A DNA stretch of 64,000 nt, taken from the NCBI RefSeq assembly GCF_017592555.1, contig NZ_JAGFNS010000006.1, positions 126,432 to 190,431 of the forward strand. Direction: 5' to 3'. The position numbers and the translations under genes were made by a program. The notes below the pieces were generated by a model. That model was not told the DNA's origin. It was given only the letters and a program-made list of their open reading frames with translations, and did not search any database. Positions 62,705-64,000 of the stretch are shown here, one piece after another (positions within the stretch are counted from its first letter, which is position 1; every line of letters starts with the position of its first letter). Source of the stretch: Actinoplanes flavus (GTDB taxonomy: Bacteria > Actinomycetota > Actinomycetes > Mycobacteriales > Micromonosporaceae).

Positions 62705-63507
62705 CGGAGCACCTCCACCGGGCGCGGCTCTTCCCAGACCGGTACGCCGTACCGCTCCGCCCACCGGGTGACCAGCTCCGGGCCGGTGAGGGCACGCTCG
62801 ACGACCTCCAGCATGTGCCGGGTGCAGCGGTCGACGAGGACGGCCGGGTCGGGCCGGGAGGTGACGACCCGCGGCCGGTCACCCGCCGGCAGTTCGTCCC
62901 AGTCCGGTGAGCCGACCCAGCTGTCGTCGGTGAGTGCCACGCGTACCTCCCGGCCGTCCGCGGCGACGGCCCGCATCGCCTCCTCGGCGTCGGTCAGGGT
63001 GCCCAGCACCACCAGCGTGCCGGCGCCGGGCTGCCGGAGGACCTCCCGCACGCTGGGCCGGACCCGGCCGCCCATCAGCTCCCACGCGCCGGCGAGCCCG
63101 TCGGCCGAGGGCCCGGCCCACGCCTCCGCGGGCCGGTACGCCCGGAACAGCACGGCGGCCTGGGCCAGGTTGTCCGGCATGGGGGCGATCACCCCCGGAT
63201 CCGGGTCCAGGTGTTCGCGGGTGATCTCCGGCGCCGAGGAGAGCGGGAAGGCCACCGGGATGCCGGCGCACCGGTAGGCGGTCAGCGCGCCACCGGCCGC
63301 CTCGCTGGAGAAGTGCCCCACCACGGCCGAGTAGCCGGCCGATCCGGCGATGCGCCGGGCGATGGCGACGGAGCGCTCCGGATCCGCGGCGTCGTCGAAG
63401 ACCTCCACCGCCGGATGCTCCAGCAGCGACGGCGGGAAGAGCCTTCCCCAGCGGGCCCGCGGGCCGGTGCGGGGTGCGACGACCGCGAGACGGCCTGCGG
63501 TGCTCAT
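62701..63507 (-). CDS. Cytosolic periplasmic-binding-protein-like protein
   Basis: 268 residues from an ATG at 63507 overlapping the upstream stop (ATGA). The fold pattern is that of type 1 periplasmic binding proteins for branched amino acids (GYSAVVGHFSSEAAGGALTA, AYRCAGIPVAFPLSSAPEIT, GTLVVLGTLTDAEEAMRAVA). There is no signal peptide or lipobox and no transporter gene nearby. It may be an intracellular ligand-binding or scaffold protein of the operon. Remote-fold assignment, moderate certainty. Confidence 0.6.
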   Translation of the reverse strand: MSTAGRLAVVAPRTGPRARWGRLFPPSLLEHPAVEVFDDAADPERSVAIARRIAGSAGYSAVVGHFSSEAAGGALTAYRCAGIPVAFPLSSAPEITREHLDPDPGVIAPMPDNLAQAAVLFRAYRPAEAWAGPSADGLAGAWELMGGRVRPSVREVLRQPGAGTLVVLGTLTDAEEAMRAVAADGREVRVALTDDSWVGSPDWDELPAGDRPRVVTSRPDPAVLVDRCTRHMLEVVERALTGPELVTRWAERYGVPVWEEPRPVEVLR

Positions 63508-64000
63508 CCCACGCCCAGCCCGAAGTACCTGGCCGGGCGCTCGGTGCCGGAGCACGCCTGCCGGAGGTACGCGCTGCCGTCCGGCACGATCGGGGCGGCG
63601 GCCTCGGCGAACGCGGCGGTCCAGGCCCGCAGGGCGGCGGCCGCGGCGGTCCCCTCGGGTCCCATGGCGCGCACCTCGTCGAGCGCCGACCCGATCACCC
63701 GGGCGGCGGCCATCAGCTGTTCGACGGCGGCCGGCGGGTCGAAGTCGTCCGGCCGGCAGAACCGGCGGGCCAGGTCCAGTTGCGCCCGTACGGCACGTCC
63801 GGAGCGCCGCAGGTCGGCCGGGAGAGCGGCCTCGTCCACGGTGGTCGCCGTGCCGTCCAGGGCGAACACCCCGCGGAAGGTGGCGTCCCAGACGTCGAGC
63901 ACCTTTTCGGTACGGCTGAGGTCGTCCAGGGTGAAGTCGGTCCGGCTGGTCGCCGGCCGCCGGAGCAGGCAGTGCAGCCGCAGCAGATCCGCCCCGACGA
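63504..64000 (-). CDS. Unrecognised protein, 5' end beyond window
   Basis: The frame is open from the stop at 63504 to the window edge, at least 165 codons, so the N terminus is missing. A GTG at 63902 is unlikely to be the start because coding sequence continues upstream (ADLLRLHCLLRRPATSRTDF, DLSRTEKVLDVWDATFRGVF). Mostly helical by composition (ARRFCRPDDFDPPAAVEQLM, AALRAWTAAFAEAAAPIVPD). No family recognised. Its stop overlaps the next start, so it belongs to the same translationally coupled operon as the binding-protein-like, DAO-family and N-hydroxylase genes. Confidence 0.65.
   Translation of the reverse strand, partial: VGADLLRLHCLLRRPATSRTDFTLDDLSRTEKVLDVWDATFRGVFALDGTATTVDEAALPADLRRSGRAVRAQLDLARRFCRPDDFDPPAAVEQLMAAARVIGSALDEVRAMGPEGTAAAAALRAWTAAFAEAAAPIVPDGSAYLRQACSGTERPARYFGLGVG

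Overview
The window is chromosomal DNA of a high-GC actinobacterium. GTG and TTG starts are frequent and there are many ATGA/GTGA stop-start overlaps. The markers present are WhiB, the MtrA-MtrB-LpqB signalling set, SecA with a C-terminal zinc tail, coenzyme F420 biosynthesis genes and a WhiJ-type XRE/DUF397 pair. Together these suggest a Micromonosporaceae member, Actinoplanes-like; that family-level assignment is inference, because no rRNA gene is present. I see no tRNA, rRNA, CRISPR array or transposase.

Left part (1-19.8 kb) is accessory metabolism and signalling. It holds a secreted GH3 glycosidase, a single-domain response regulator, a GAF/PAS histidine kinase, and an operon for putrescine/GABA-type catabolism (aldehyde dehydrogenase, aminotransferase, Lrp regulator, FAD amine oxidase). 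Next come a PP2C-type phosphatase and a sugar-uptake locus: an intracellular GH3 divergent from a binding protein and two permeases, closed by a convergent LacI regulator, with shared operator-like palindromes. An F420-type oxidoreductase, an interrupted small gene and an Hsp20 gene behind a CIRCE element complete this part.

Central part (20-54 kb) follows the gene order around Mycobacterium tuberculosis Rv3240c-Rv3268: secA, hpf, comF, lpqB, mtrB, mtrA; then manA, SIS isomerase, Trm112-like, manB; DUF3499, metallopeptidase-fold gene, whiB, fbiA, fbiB; GDP-mannose pyrophosphorylase, a glycosyltransferase and a TIGR03089 gene. Insertions relative to that order are the XRE/DUF397 pair, a block with endonuclease V, a GAF regulator, aldehyde dehydrogenase, DUF779 and a polysaccharide deacetylase, plus fbiC and a proline-rich membrane protein. 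The block links envelope stress signalling, secretion, GDP-mannose supply and F420 synthesis.

Right part (54-64 kb) has a thioesterase-acetoacetyl-CoA synthetase pair, a membrane protein with recently expanded repeats, a GH30-ricin glycosidase under a LacI regulator, a small membrane protein and a DUF2809 protein. It ends in a four-gene operon running off the window: N-hydroxylating monooxygenase, DAO-family flavoenzyme, an unexported periplasmic-binding-protein-like protein and an unrecognised partial gene. This is the best candidate for an undescribed (natural-product or siderophore-like) system.

Three homopolymeric G/C tracts (18-42, 19809-19950, 56533-56622) look like sequence-quality defects. 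The two internal ones lie between convergent gene ends.
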